Of a DNA stretch of 64,000 bases, positions 9,352-18,489 are shown in pieces; the stretch's first letter is position 1; every line of letters starts with the position of its first letter. A model generated the notes under the pieces. It made no database searches and was not told the origin of the DNA. It was given only the letters and a program-made list of their open reading frames with translations. Position numbers and translations under genes: made by a program. The DNA comes from Lysinibacillus sphaericus OT4b.31. Lineage in GTDB: Bacteria; Bacillota; Bacilli; Bacillales_A; Planococcaceae. The stretch lies in assembly GCF_000392615.1 (NCBI RefSeq), contig NZ_KB933406.1, forward strand, positions 16,233-80,232, in the 5' to 3' direction.

Positions 9352-9642
9352 CTAGAATAACAAATATGGAAATTTAATCAATATAATTTCCTTCTTAGTA
9401 TAGTAATCATTAGATACATTCAAAAAAGAAACGCCAAGTAACAGAATAACTGAAATCCACAAAACCCTATGAAGCAACTGATTTATAACAGCAATACAAA
9501 CTGGCAAATTCAAAAGAACGGGATGATTAATTGAAAATAGTACAAGTAAGCAACTCAAATAAGAGGCCTTTTTGATGGATAAAAAAACAGGACTCAATAA
9601 TATACTGAGTACCTGATCATTGTTTATCTGGCTACTGAACAA
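9352..9642 (-). CDS. doubtful small hydrophobic ORF, 96 aa
   Basis: TTG-started frame encoding two or three hydrophobic stretches. Its first codons are read from a degenerate copy of the ACCAGG/CCTGGT hairpin repeat (9590-9622), and the start has only AGGATG in front. It may be a small membrane protein or just AT-rich open frame; I lean to the latter. Confidence 0.3.
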   Translation of the reverse strand: MFSSQINNDQVLSILLSPVFLSIKKASYLSCLLVLFSINHPVLLNLPVCIAVINQLLHRVLWISVILLLGVSFLNVSNDYYTKKEIILIKFPYLLF

Positions 9643-9807
9643 TTCATCCTATTTGACTATTAACACGATAGCTTCATTTTGACAATAACTAACATTAGCT
9701 TTCGTTGTGACTCTCTGCTAAAAAATTGTATGTTCATACATAATTCACACATACTTCGTCCTCCACAAATGCAGATTCAACAAATCAGTGGTCATAGCTC
9801 ATACGAA

Positions 9808-10209
9808 TTATCGATTTGGATTTCGGTCAATAAACTCCTCTATATCGTTAGCTAATCGATAAACTAAATGAAAATAATGTTTTTCTGTCATGACACCTTT
9901 TTTTCTCCACTTTTGCATTTCTTCATAGTGGAAATTATAAAAATATCCTTCTACATCCCATCTTTCAATGCCTTGCTTCTCCGCCATTTCAGCGATAGAA
10001 AGACCTTCTAGCCAATTTTTTTCGTATTCTTCACGACTAATACCTAAAAAATTGGATATTGCATTGTAATCATATTTGACATGATAAACTAATGTTCCCT
10101 CATCATTATTACTTTCTTCTTGTTCATTTTTATCTGCATGAACAATTGATGAAAAGGAAAAAATTATTACTGTTAGTAAAAGGAGTAAACCACTAAATAT
10201 AAATTTCAT
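9808..10209 (-). CDS. secreted DUF2680-like protein, 133 aa
   Basis: N-terminal signal peptide (basic KF, hydrophobic core to about residue 22, cleavage near VHA-DK), then a short acidic stretch and a domain with LGISREEYEKNWLEGLSIAE, which resembles the DUF2680 pattern of small exported Firmicute proteins. ATG 10209 has GTGAGG upstream. The mature protein should be outside the membrane. Function unknown; stands alone. Confidence 0.65.
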   Translation of the reverse strand: MKFIFSGLLLLLTVIIFSFSSIVHADKNEQEESNNDEGTLVYHVKYDYNAISNFLGISREEYEKNWLEGLSIAEMAEKQGIERWDVEGYFYNFHYEEMQKWRKKGVMTEKHYFHLVYRLANDIEEFIDRNPNR

Positions 10210-10653
10210 TTTTGAACCTCACTTTTTTATTTTCTTTCAGTGTGTGAGGTTTCAAATTAACTATGTACTTTTCTTTTTCACTTTGTCATTTTCACCATTG
10301 CTACCAACCTGCCATTTTAAATTACAACTCACACAATTATCCATATATTTGATATTTGTTTAAATATTGTGTAGTGTGCTAAGTATTCCAATGCCATCGT
10401 TTTTTCCTAGATCATCATCATATGTCCGTTTTTAAAATATAAAACGGACATTATTGATAATTGCATTAGGTTAAATGAGGGAGTGTGAATATCACGGAGA
10501 TGAGTAAAGCAAAGAGGTATTGGAAGAACGAAAGATGACTTAAAGTGAACGGGCAACATAGCAGGACTACAATAAGCTGTGTTAGTGAATTACTACATAA
10601 TCAAGACAAAAAGTAAGTTTAAGTAACTACTTAGAAAAGTGAAAGGATAATTG
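10210..10653. other. gene-poor stretch with hairpin and phage-gene scrap
   Basis: No convincing gene. TGTCCGTTTT / AAAACGGACA (10421-10451) is a perfect hairpin. Bases 10375-10396 repeat the start of the HTH remnant at 33046-33311 (CTAAGTATTC...ATGCCATCG), the only trace of a second copy. Confidence 0.5.
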
Positions 10654-10791
10654 ATGATGTTAAAATTTATTGATGATTTAGCTGGTGCGATTTTCGATGT
10701 ATGTAAATTGATCTGTTATTTCTTTGCAGGTGTATTGATTGTTGGCGTTCCCCTCTTTTTAATTGCTAAATTTTTTTTGTTGTTTCATTAA
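10654..10791 (+). CDS. small hydrophobic peptide, 45 aa
   Basis: Short gene with a real ribosome binding site (GAAAGGA, 7 bases before ATG 10654; a second ATG follows directly). The product has a charged N-terminus (KFIDD), one or two membrane spans (residues ~12-43) and almost no tail. The frame stays open after TAA 10789 and would run to TAG 10933 as ASAALVAIAFKAFNSRRHKK..., so it may be a shortened version of a longer protein. Two convergent hairpins follow. Small hydrophobic peptides beside such hairpins are often type I toxins; that is speculation here. Confidence 0.5.
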   Translation: MMLKFIDDLAGAIFDVCKLICYFFAGVLIVGVPLFLIAKFFLLFH

Positions 10792-10877
10792 CTCGATTGT
10801 GATTTGGTTTCAGAAAAAGTCCTTGCATCGGCAGCGCTAGTCGCAATCGCCTTTAAAGCTTTCAATTCTCGAAGGCA

Positions 10878-10917
10878 CAAAAAAAGCGACGCCCTTCTCT
10901 CAAGGAAACACGTCGCA
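10878..10917 (-). terminator. terminator for the HicB-like gene
   Basis: GCGACG...CGTCGC arms with seven A on the left, giving a U-run on the minus strand. Right distance downstream of the gene ending at 11009. Confidence 0.6.
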
Positions 10918-10931
10918 AGTAACTACATGAA

Positions 10932-10966
10932 GTAGGAGTTGATGCCTCCTTCTCAACTCCTTTTGG
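10932..10966 (+). terminator. plus-strand hairpin after the small peptide
   Basis: GGAGTTG...CAACTCC followed by TTTT. It could end the transcript of the 45-aa peptide. Confidence 0.5.
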
Positions 10967-11008
10967 AACAACGCTCTGATTTTCACAATAAAAAATGACC
11001 GCTTAAAT

Positions 11009-11548
11009 TTATTTCTCTACTATTTTGCGTACAAAACTATCGAATGCTTCCTCTGCCTCTGTGCGTAGTCGAACCGTACAAATTAACGGATACGTCGGAC
11101 AAATTCGCAGCAACTTCTCTTGCTCCACCTCAGTATGTAAATAATCAATCTTTACATCCCACAGCCCATGTTTGTTCTTATAAGCTACAGCTTGGAAATC
11201 GCCATCATCCCGATTAAAATAAATATGCCAATGGCGCCAAGGCAAACGCTCCTCAATTTCCTCTGCATAATCGCTATAAGACGTTTTTATGAAAACAAGC
11301 TCCATCTCTTCCGTGACGAACTCAGCAGGAATCGATGCATTACTTGGCAACTCTTCATTATCATATAAAGCCCCCGCTAACAAATAAGCTAAATCCCTCT
11401 TTGCCTTTTCAATCGCTTCCTGTTTCGTACGACCCGAGCTTAAAGAATATTCCCATCCTGAATCTAGAAGTAACGTCGGAAAATAAACGCCGTACTTCTC
11501 GTTGTCTCTTTTCATAAACGCTGGATAAACAACATTCTCAAATTTCAT
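11009..11548 (-). CDS. HicB-like antitoxin-fold protein, orphan
   Basis: About 179 aa. Residues 1-75 (VVYPAFMKRDNEKYGVYFPT ... SSGRTKQEAIEKAKRDLAYLLAGALYDNEELP) fit the partial RNase-H-like fold of HicB antitoxins, where Y-x-V-x-F-P-D and E-A-x-x-x-A-x-x-x-L are conserved. The C-terminal ~100 residues are not an HTH I recognise. ATG 11548 is chosen because AGGACAGGTG precedes it; a GTG at 11575 lacks a site. No HicA toxin gene is adjacent on either side, so this is an orphan or a non-TA relative. Confidence 0.7.
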   Translation of the reverse strand: MKFENVVYPAFMKRDNEKYGVYFPTLLLDSGWEYSLSSGRTKQEAIEKAKRDLAYLLAGALYDNEELPSNASIPAEFVTEEMELVFIKTSYSDYAEEIEERLPWRHWHIYFNRDDGDFQAVAYKNKHGLWDVKIDYLHTEVEQEKLLRICPTYPLICTVRLRTEAEEAFDSFVRKIVEK

Positions 11549-11648
11549 ATCAACTGCACCTGTCCTTTGCCTCACTTATCGAATCTCAAAATATTCTTTT
11601 TTTATCATGTACAAGGTATACTCTCACCATCGTTTAACAATTCAGACT

Positions 11649-12683
11649 CTATTCCAAGGTTTTGGTTTTTATCAATTGTTCTTCTATGCCCTTCACTATA
11701 TCAAATGCGCCATTTGACTTATTAGAGCAAACAACAACATTGATGGATACGTCAGGATAATAGGCAGCGTGAAAGCTAACGCCTGGATCATACCCCATTA
11801 TATGATATTTAAGAACGGCATCATTTCTTTTTTTAATCCATACACCATAACCATAGTAGTCTTCTTGATTTTCCTGAGCGTGTGGAGTCAGTAATAGCTT
11901 TGTTGATTTTTCACTTAGTAATGAATAACTCATTAACGCATCCCATAGCTTCTCCAAATCATGTACAGTAACAAATGCGCCGCCATCAGAACCACCTTTT
12001 GCTGGCAAGGAATAAATATTTGTTTTCCATGTCCCATCGTCAAAATCGATATAACCTTGTGCTGTATTAGCTGGTAGCGCATCTAATTCAAAAAAGCCTG
12101 CATTCGTCATACCCGCTTTGTCGAAAATATTTTTTTGGATGTATTCATCAAAGTTGCATTGACTTGCCTGTTCTACAACTAAGCCAAGCAAAATGTAGCC
12201 AGCATTATTATAATGAAATCTTTCTCCAACTTTCAATTTCATAGGTAGGTCTTGGAATAATGGCAGGAAATCTTTTAAAGTTCTCATTCGATACATGGGC
12301 GTTTGTATCCACAGTTCTTCAAAGTCATCCATAAATTCCTCATCAAAATAATCAGGTATTCCAGCGGTATGTGTTAGAAGATGATGGATTGTTACCTTAT
12401 CATCAAAGTGTTTAAAATTATGTTTAATGCAATCACTCAGTTTAGAATCAAAAGAAATTTCCCCTCTTTCAACAAGTTGGCAAATTGCTATTGCCGTGAA
12501 GAGTTTACAACCCGATGCAATTCCAAAACGAGTCGATGAACTATTTTCTATTTGTTCTGAACGATTTGCGTAACCAAAGTTTTGTTTTAGTAACAACTCT
12601 TCCTTACTTTTTACAAATACTGCACCCGAAAAATCAATTCTCTTTTGAATACTCTTTACAATCTCTTGTAAGTTTATGTTCAT
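11649..12683 (-). CDS. serine hydrolase, beta-lactamase/PBP-like fold
   Basis: Class C beta-lactamase-like serine hydrolase, 344 aa from ATG 12683 (GGGGGGA at right spacing; the ATG at 12710 has none). S57-x-x-K60 (SGCK) carries the nucleophile, Y158-N-N160 is the second motif, and the C-terminal HIMGYDPG stands in for the KTG/HxG strand. LLTHTAGIPDY is the usual family signature. No signal peptide, so probably cytoplasmic and more likely an esterase or peptidase than a beta-lactamase. Monocistronic. Confidence 0.85.
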   Translation of the reverse strand: MNINLQEIVKSIQKRIDFSGAVFVKSKEELLLKQNFGYANRSEQIENSSSTRFGIASGCKLFTAIAICQLVERGEISFDSKLSDCIKHNFKHFDDKVTIHHLLTHTAGIPDYFDEEFMDDFEELWIQTPMYRMRTLKDFLPLFQDLPMKLKVGERFHYNNAGYILLGLVVEQASQCNFDEYIQKNIFDKAGMTNAGFFELDALPANTAQGYIDFDDGTWKTNIYSLPAKGGSDGGAFVTVHDLEKLWDALMSYSLLSEKSTKLLLTPHAQENQEDYYGYGVWIKKRNDAVLKYHIMGYDPGVSFHAAYYPDVSINVVVCSNKSNGAFDIVKGIEEQLIKTKTLE

Positions 12684-12719
12684 AGCTATTCCCCCCATTT
12701 TTAAAAACATTTTAGTTTA

Positions 12720-13010
12720 AGAAATAGAAATAGGCTTGCATATTAAATCCACTTATTATTATTGCTAAAAAAACTAATTTTCCCCTATTTTAATAATAAT
12801 AAAGAACTATTAGAATTTACACAAGTCAGGTTGAAACTTGTTCTTTGTGCGTATTGTCTCCACGGTGATGAGTTAACATCGACGAATCGATTTGAATTTA
12901 TTTGGATGTAAAATACCATTAGCAATAGAAGCAATTAATCATTGGGAGACTCACCTATAGAACACACTTTTGAAAGAAAGGAACTTACTTTTTTAGAAGA
13001 TTTAATATAC
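12720..13010. other. intergenic, no gene seen
   Basis: AT-rich spacer between the serine hydrolase and the MFS operon; nothing convincing on either strand. Confidence 0.4.
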
Positions 13011-14216
13011 TTATATAGAATCACTACTGTATGATTGTTTTTTCAAAGTTCTATACTGCTGTGCTGAAACAAAGTAAAGTAGAATTCCCAAAACAACAAA
13101 CAACAACGACACAGGAATCATTTTGTATAATCCAGCAGCAATTGATCCTATAGCCATTCCAGAATAGCGTATGAAATTGAACAGCCCCAGTGCTGCTCCT
13201 CTATTACTACTAAACTCGTTACTTATAATTGTAGCAAAAAGAGGTGGTGCGAATCCTACAGTCATGCCATATCCAAATAACACCACGCTTAATCCAATAA
13301 GTGAATGGGTATGTAAGAACCCAAATAATATCACTTGTAGTGGCATTAGCAACAAAATTAACTTAAACAGGGTTTGTAGTTCCATCTTTTTTTGCAATCG
13401 TTTATATAATAGGCTTCCTACAATCATACTAATTGTTAAAGGCAAATATAACATTCCGATTATCTGTAAGGAAACATGATAATGATCGCTAAGTAAAATA
13501 GGTAAGTATACAAGAATCGCAAAGTATACAAAAAATACAAAAAAACTTAAAATCATTGTACTTGCACCTAATCGATTAGCTAGAATGGTTGCGTATTTGC
13601 TAAAATACCCCTTTGACTTAATCGGCTGATACTCTAGCTTATCATAAGGCAATATCAATGCAAGAAGAGCTAGTAGTGCAACTGAGATAGCAAAAAGAAA
13701 GAAAAAAATACCTGAATATCCATAATGTTGCCCAAGAACTCCTCCTACTATAGGGGAAATTGCTGGCGCAAGTGTAAGAAGTATTTGATAAGTTCCCATT
13801 GCGCTTCCTCTTGCTTCTCCGTCAAATAATTGCCCAATCATATTAACTGTAACTAAAGGGATGATTGCAGTACCGATAGCTTGAAACATTCTAAAAATCA
13901 TGAATAACGTAAAATTAGTTGATAAAGCACAAGCAATCGTCGAAATACTTGTTATAATCAAACTTTTCAATAACAACGTTTTCTGACTTTTAGAATCAAT
14001 TACTGATCCTAAAGCAATCTGCATCAACGCAGTTATAAAAATAAAACCACCCACTGTGAAATTAACCCAATTTATAGAAATTCCAAAAGAATTTCGAATG
14101 AGAGGAATTACTGGGGTGTAAATGTTCTGATTTAAAGAAGCGAAGAAAGTACTAATGCTCAATAAGTATAAAATTAATACTTTATTGTCAGTTATTCGAC
14201 TTTGCAATGAAATCAC
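13011..14216 (-). CDS. MFS transporter, DHA1-like multidrug exporter
   Basis: 401-aa, 12-helix major facilitator. Helix-2/3 loop GSVIDSKSQK is motif A, FRMFQAIGTA motif B, and LAPAISPIVGGVLG motif C of drug:H+ antiporters. It lies 13 bases downstream of a MarR-type repressor on the same strand, sharing its promoter, which is the classic arrangement for a repressed drug pump whose inducer is a substrate or phenolic compound. Substrate unknown. Confidence 0.9.
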   Translation of the reverse strand: MISLQSRITDNKVLILYLLSISTFFASLNQNIYTPVIPLIRNSFGISINWVNFTVGGFIFITALMQIALGSVIDSKSQKTLLLKSLIITSISTIACALSTNFTLFMIFRMFQAIGTAIIPLVTVNMIGQLFDGEARGSAMGTYQILLTLAPAISPIVGGVLGQHYGYSGIFFFLFAISVALLALLALILPYDKLEYQPIKSKGYFSKYATILANRLGASTMILSFFVFFVYFAILVYLPILLSDHYHVSLQIIGMLYLPLTISMIVGSLLYKRLQKKMELQTLFKLILLLMPLQVILFGFLHTHSLIGLSVVLFGYGMTVGFAPPLFATIISNEFSSNRGAALGLFNFIRYSGMAIGSIAAGLYKMIPVSLLFVVLGILLYFVSAQQYRTLKKQSYSSDSI

Positions 14217-14229
14217 GTCCTTCTAGAAG

Positions 14230-14697
14230 TTAATTATTTTTCATGTTTTCAGTGATAGCGTATAAAAATCTTGTGATAACTCCCAATTCAGCATCATTAA
14301 ATTTTTCTAGAATACTCAAATACTTATTTCTTGCTTTTTCGTGTAACTGTTCGTGAATAAAAGCCAATTTCTCTCCTGACTCTGTAAGTCCATAATAAAT
14401 CTCTTTCTTATTATCATTTCGCTGAATTTTAATAATGACATGATGTTTTAACAACTTTTTCACAGCTTTTGCAATAGCTGGTTTAGATACATTCAACTTG
14501 TGAGATAGCAAGCTATTGTTTGCCAAGCCATTGTCTTTAATCGTTGCAACAATATGTAGTTGAGTAAGTGACCACTCTAATGTTAATGCGTTGCCTTCTT
14601 GATCTTCCCCTCTATTTTCAACTTTCTTTTTTTGTGCGTCTTCTCGCGTAGTTATTAAATTTTGAAGAGCCTCCAAAACTTGTTCTTTCTGATCCAT
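14230..14697 (-). CDS. MarR-family repressor of the adjacent MFS pump
   Basis: 155-aa winged-HTH protein. Residues ~42-115 hold the MarR DNA-binding domain (NSLLSHKLNVSKPAIAKAVK recognition helix, then the wing KIQRNDNKKEIYYGLTESG); flanking helices form the dimer. ATG 14697 follows GGAGGG. It is first in an operon with the MFS gene, and a perfect 20-bp palindrome overlaps its own promoter, so autorepression and control of the pump are the natural reading. The function is inferred from family and layout. Confidence 0.9.
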   Translation of the reverse strand: MDQKEQVLEALQNLITTREDAQKKKVENRGEDQEGNALTLEWSLTQLHIVATIKDNGLANNSLLSHKLNVSKPAIAKAVKKLLKHHVIIKIQRNDNKKEIYYGLTESGEKLAFIHEQLHEKARNKYLSILEKFNDAELGVITRFLYAITENMKNN

Positions 14698-14752
14698 ACC
14701 TATTCCCTCCTTAGTTTACATGTTAAAAATTAATTCACTACAAATCATTAAA

Positions 14753-14772
14753 ATTGTTAACCGGTTAACAAT
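14753..14772. promoter_or_regulatory. MarR operator palindrome
   Basis: ATTGTTAACCGGTTAACAAT is a perfect 20-bp palindrome immediately downstream of the -10 box of the marR-MFS operon, covering the likely transcription start. Best candidate for the repressor's own operator. Confidence 0.8.
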
Positions 14773-14773
14773 A

Positions 14774-14802
14774 GGTATACACTACCTTATTTCGATTGTC
14801 AA
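14774..14802 (-). promoter_or_regulatory. promoter of the marR-MFS operon
   Basis: On the minus strand TTGACA (14802-14797), 17-base spacer, TATACC (14779-14774). Good sigma-A-type boxes with the operator directly after them. Confidence 0.75.
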
Positions 14803-15062
14803 ATTTATACACAATATTTTCTTCTGTTGTTAATTCGTATCTAGATACCAGTATTTTTTTGTAGGAATGAACAAATAACGCGGAATAAGGACTTTGGAAA
14901 GTGCCCACTGCTCACTTGCCTACCACATACTTTCCAAAAAGGATTTTATATTTACGTCCACTAACTACTTTCAAAACGACATCTTTGCTTTCTTATTTTG
15001 AGTAGTATAAAAAATTTATACAAGCAAACAATAAAAATAAATTCTTCAATTGAGGTGAAATT
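14803..15062. other. intergenic region with long-loop hairpin
   Basis: TTTGGAAAGT / ACTTTCCAAA arms (14893-14938) with a 26-base loop; otherwise no gene. The promoter of the plus-strand gene at 15063 must lie here. Confidence 0.4.
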
Positions 15063-15362
15063 ATGGAACACTTTCCAACGATACATACAAACTTTTGGGA
15101 TGCCGTAATAGCAATCCCTATTATTATGATCATTACGCAACTGTTAAAGAAATTCTTTCATATTAAACCAATTTGGGTACCCACAATGGCATTAATCATC
15201 GGTTTAATTATTTCAATTTTTATTAGTCATAGACATAACCTATTAGCTGGAATATTTATGGGTTGGTTTTATGGATACTCAGCTATCGGAAGTTATGCAT
15301 CCTTAAAAACTACTCTCATGGCTTACAGACAAAAAAATAAAGACACAAAATCAAAATTATAA
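15063..15362 (+). CDS. small membrane protein, holin-like, 99 aa
   Basis: Three or four hydrophobic helices with a basic tail (YRQKNKDTKSKL), a layout seen in phage holins and related small membrane proteins. ATG 15063 is preceded by GAGGTG. About 90 bases downstream lies an integrase-tail repeat (15449-15515), which suggests the gene arrived with a phage or other element. Holin is a guess from shape; an ordinary small membrane protein is equally possible. Confidence 0.55.
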   Translation: MEHFPTIHTNFWDAVIAIPIIMIITQLLKKFFHIKPIWVPTMALIIGLIISIFISHRHNLLAGIFMGWFYGYSAIGSYASLKTTLMAYRQKNKDTKSKL

Positions 15363-15448
15363 TCTTTATCAGAACGAGTAAAAAAAGTTGTCACTGAATT
15401 TGAAATTCAAGTATTAACATTCCTATCTATAATCTTGTATCAATGAAA

Positions 15449-15515
15449 GTTAAAGAAAAAGCAACCGACTTCTTCAACTCATTTTATAAAAAATGGTCGA
15501 TTTTTGGTCGGTTGC
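15449..15515 (+). repeat. integrase 3'-end repeat, copy 1
   Basis: Nearly identical to 61413-61478: TAAAGAAAAAGCAACCGACT then a GGTCG...GGTCGGTTGC tail. In the second copy this sequence encodes the last residues of a tyrosine recombinase, so here only the tail of a lost integrase is left. GCAACCGAC / GTCGGTTGC can also pair as a hairpin. Confidence 0.7.
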
Positions 15516-15861
15516 TCATATTCTTAATTAAACTAATATTGGATATCCACTTCCTGTTACCTCAAATTCGATTCAATTGGATTTGATTTTTTTATGTTGT
15601 CTAACATCCATTCGTATTGAATCGTTTGCGGACGACTATCACTCATTCCCAATTATAAAACGGCCCTGGACGCTCTCTGTGTGCTTTGTCTTCCACAGAC
15701 TTAGAACTAACAAATTGACAAAAAACAAAAATCATCCATTACCTGATCTTATTCAACTTAAGTGCTATAATTTTTTAAACTCCACCCATAAACATAATTA
15801 GTACGACTGACAATAAAACGCCAATGAAATAAATTCTTAAAACAAAAATAGGGGAATACTT

Positions 15862-16041
15862 CTAAAATCCTTTTTCCCTTTTCATAAAACTCTGGACACT
15901 AAATATTATTCCTAAAACGAACAAAATAACTCCAACTAAGAATACCCATACAGTATTAAGTTGAAAGAAATAAAAAAAAGCTACAAAAACAAGTTCTATT
16001 ATAGAAAAAAATGTTGACAACAAACCCCTTTTACTAAGCAT
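15862..16041 (-). CDS. small membrane protein, 59 aa
   Basis: ATG 16041 preceded by AGAGGGGG. Product has a basic start (MLSKRG), two hydrophobic helices and a basic end (SFMKREKGF). The strong ribosome binding site and clean ends argue for a real gene. No family recognised. Confidence 0.6.
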   Translation of the reverse strand: MLSKRGLLSTFFSIIELVFVAFFYFFQLNTVWVFLVGVILFVLGIIFSVQSFMKREKGF

Positions 16042-16176
16042 CTTTTACCCCCTCTTTATTACCATTAATAGAATAACGTATACTAATATGATTTCGTAAT
16101 ACTGTTGAAATTCGATAAAGCATACTAAAAGGAAAACAGCTTGGCTTAGTTAAAAAAGGCAAGATGGAGGAACTAT

Positions 16177-16350
16177 ATGAAACTACAATTACTTTGGGGT
16201 GCCTTATTGTGCATCTATGGGATTTCTTTATTTATTAAATATTTTCAAAGTGTTGTTGAAGGATGGACTATCATCGTTTATGTCTTATCTGGAAGTCTAT
16301 GTATTGTAGGATTTTTACTAATTATTAGAGCCATAAAAATGAATAAATAA
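16177..16350 (+). CDS. small membrane protein, 57 aa
   Basis: ATG 16177 preceded by GGAGG. Two hydrophobic spans (residues ~4-22 and ~31-51) with a short polar link and a basic tail RAIKMNK. Divergent from the 59-aa membrane protein at 15862-16041. Unknown function. Confidence 0.6.
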   Translation: MKLQLLWGALLCIYGISLFIKYFQSVVEGWTIIVYVLSGSLCIVGFLLIIRAIKMNK

Positions 16351-16395
16351 CGGGGGCTATTTTTAATTTTTTCGCCCCACTTGCTAGCCCTGAAT

Positions 16396-16869
16396 TTAAA
16401 AATTGTTTACTGCCAATTTTAAACTATCAACAAATTCATTTATTTGTTCCATTTTTAGTTTTAGACATAATGCAGGACCACATTCTGTCGCACTATAATT
16501 ATTTCTCTCACCTGCATCTAACACAAAAATTAATCTATAATAAGGCTCCCACTCATCCCTTTCATGTTCGGGCACTTGCAGAAAACCATTTCCTGGGTAA
16601 TAATAAGCACCAAATAGTGGAATATGATAAATACACAAGCCTGGATCATGAGGCTCTAGCATACTTAGATGCATAATATCGATTTGTTTTAAATCATCTA
16701 ATAACTTTAAGAAATCTCTTTTTAAGCAAACGATTTCCGTATGCACCTCTGGAAAAGCAGGACCAGAGCGGAAATGAATGTGGAATTTTACACTCGCATC
16801 ATTAACTAATTTTAAATTTATTTCAACTTCACAATTAGGTTTATTAGAGTAATCTTTTAATATAGCCAT
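16396..16869 (-). CDS. hypothetical protein, 157 aa
   Basis: Soluble acidic protein with no recognised motif; beta-rich N-terminal half (VEINLKLVNDASVKFHIHF) followed by a helical C-terminus. Size, context and the His/Cys scatter recall small immunity-type proteins, but nothing confirms that. AAGGAG precedes ATG 16869. Stands alone. Confidence 0.6.
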   Translation of the reverse strand: MAILKDYSNKPNCEVEINLKLVNDASVKFHIHFRSGPAFPEVHTEIVCLKRDFLKLLDDLKQIDIMHLSMLEPHDPGLCIYHIPLFGAYYYPGNGFLQVPEHERDEWEPYYRLIFVLDAGERNNYSATECGPALCLKLKMEQINEFVDSLKLAVNNF

Positions 16870-16986
16870 AAATAGATCTCCTTTTTACAATTTGGTTTCA
16901 GATATAACTATAAAAATCCCAAGAAAATTACGATAAATAATCCATGCCATGGATAATTGAAGGTCGTTCGAGATTCGAGGCTGCTT

Positions 16987-17693
16987 TTAACATCTTACAT
17001 GCTTGCGTTTAAAACCCAGTTTTCCTTTATCGACTTCTTTTTGAATACTTTCGTAAGCATTTAGGAAACTGCTTTTTTTCTTGTCCCGTTTGACTTCTAC
17101 TGTTCCTATTGCCTTAGCGGTCTCGACTGCCTTGTCATGGAGTGGTAAATACGAAATCCCCACAGTGTATAGAAAATTATTCATAGCTGCTTTCGTTCGT
17201 TCTGGCGAATCGTGAATCGTATCTTTCACCTTGTCAAGCATTTTGGAAATCTTGCTTTCTGAAAATTTAACGTCTTGTCGATTCCCTAAAAGCCAACAGT
17301 AGCAACTCCAGCCCGCTGACATTCTCAGCTCTTCACTGCTTGCGATCCATTTATCAGCAACTAATTGTGCAATATCTGACTCTGATAATGTGACGGCCAC
17401 TACATAATCGGACAGCATATAAAAATACGCCGTATCCATCCAACGATCATAATCCGACTCAGTCATGGCTTTTGGGTCTGCAATAATGCCTGCAAAGTAC
17501 ATTGCATCGTAGTTTCCTGTGGCATAAAGCTCTTCAGCTAAACTCTGACTTATTTTTATTTTCTTTGCGATTGGTTTCATAGCGCCTGTAGCCACGCCGA
17601 AAAGCGCTCATGCGCACCATTGGATATATACATTTTTTTAGTTCTTTCCTTGCCAAGGGCTTCAAGCTCCTGCATAACCATTTCTAAATTCAT
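16987..17693 (-). pseudogene. DNA alkylation repair (AlkD-like) gene with one-base frameshift
   Basis: HEAT-like-repeat DNA glycosylase family that removes alkylated bases. The start is ATG 17693 (AGAAGGAAG upstream), giving MNLEMVMQELEALGKER..., then the frame breaks: around 17602-17609 one base is missing, so reading ends at TGA after ~38 codons while the other frame continues without a stop from ATGAMKPIAKKIKIS to the end (about 200 codons, WSCYCWLLGNR, DKKKSSFLNAYESIQ). Restoring one base (GAG-CCG-CTT) rejoins the two halves. Either recently dead or a sequencing error in an otherwise intact gene. Confidence 0.8.
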
Positions 17694-17699
17694 CGTTTA

Positions 17700-18225
17700 G
17701 CACTTCCTTCTGTTTGGAGTCTTTCCCCTAAAATGTGGTCTATTAAATACATCACCATTATCCTATAACAATCTATCATTTGTCAGCAAAATTACCATCT
17801 AAGCGCAGGACTGTTATACAGGAGTCCACTTGACGCGTAGTGGCGCACTATTCTCGAACTGGAATAAGAAAAACAATTTTTTCACAATTACTTACAATTA
17901 CTTACAATTTTTAGAATCAAGGTATTACTCAGTTCAATATAAACATTTCCTTAATCAACAATGACATCCCTGTTATTTATATCTTACATTCACAGTATCC
18001 ATTTCACAAAATTTAGCCATCATTGAAAGGTCTAATTTAATCCTTGTTCAACTAACCTCCATTAGTGCATTAAAAAATTTAGTTAATATTGGAATTTCTT
18101 TAATTTTTGTATGTTATTTATTCCAAATAGCGAAAACTTTTATTTTACAAAAAATAATGTGTATAAAAAATAATGTGTATAAAAAATAATCAATTGCTCT
18201 ATACTATTAAAGATTTCACTTCGAA
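17700..18225. other. AT-rich intergenic region with tandem repeat
   Basis: No gene seen. Bases ~18150-18192 hold about three copies of a 16-base unit (ATAATGTGTATAAAAA). Confidence 0.5.
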
Positions 18226-18420
18226 TCCAATGTGACTAGGAGGGTTAACCCGATGAGTACGATTGATCGATAGCTCAGAAGGACCATCAATACTGAATAA
18301 AGCTAAAGTACTGTTGTCTTAGGATAATCTTAAGATCCAATACGGAAGCGAGGCAGTGTGTCATGGAGGAATAAATGTAAGTGGTAATCAAACCCGGAAT
18401 ATTAATTCCGGGTTTTTTAT
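18226..18420 (+). ncRNA. candidate structured RNA ending at a strong terminator
   Basis: Non-coding stretch that begins near GACTAGGAGGG and ends in a strong terminator (18391-18420). It contains internal pairing potential (GGGTTAACCC; TCTTAGG...CTTAAGA) and only a six-codon frame ATGAGTACGATTGATCGATAG-like peptide (18252 on). No gene follows on this strand within 300 bases, so it is either a small RNA or an orphaned leader. I do not recognise a known riboswitch class. Confidence 0.35.
18391..18420 (+). terminator. strong rho-independent terminator
   Basis: AACCCGGAAT / ATTCCGGGTT stem with TTTTTT. No coding gene upstream on this strand. Confidence 0.85.
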
Positions 18421-18489
18421 TTTGGTACTACTATACATAAACAAGAAATTCAATTAAGCGTATATTTTTATGTTTAATAAATGACATTT

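Noticed and set aside
15577..15801. 74-codon plus-strand frame
   Set aside because: No ribosome binding site, no protein-like composition; AT-rich spacer.
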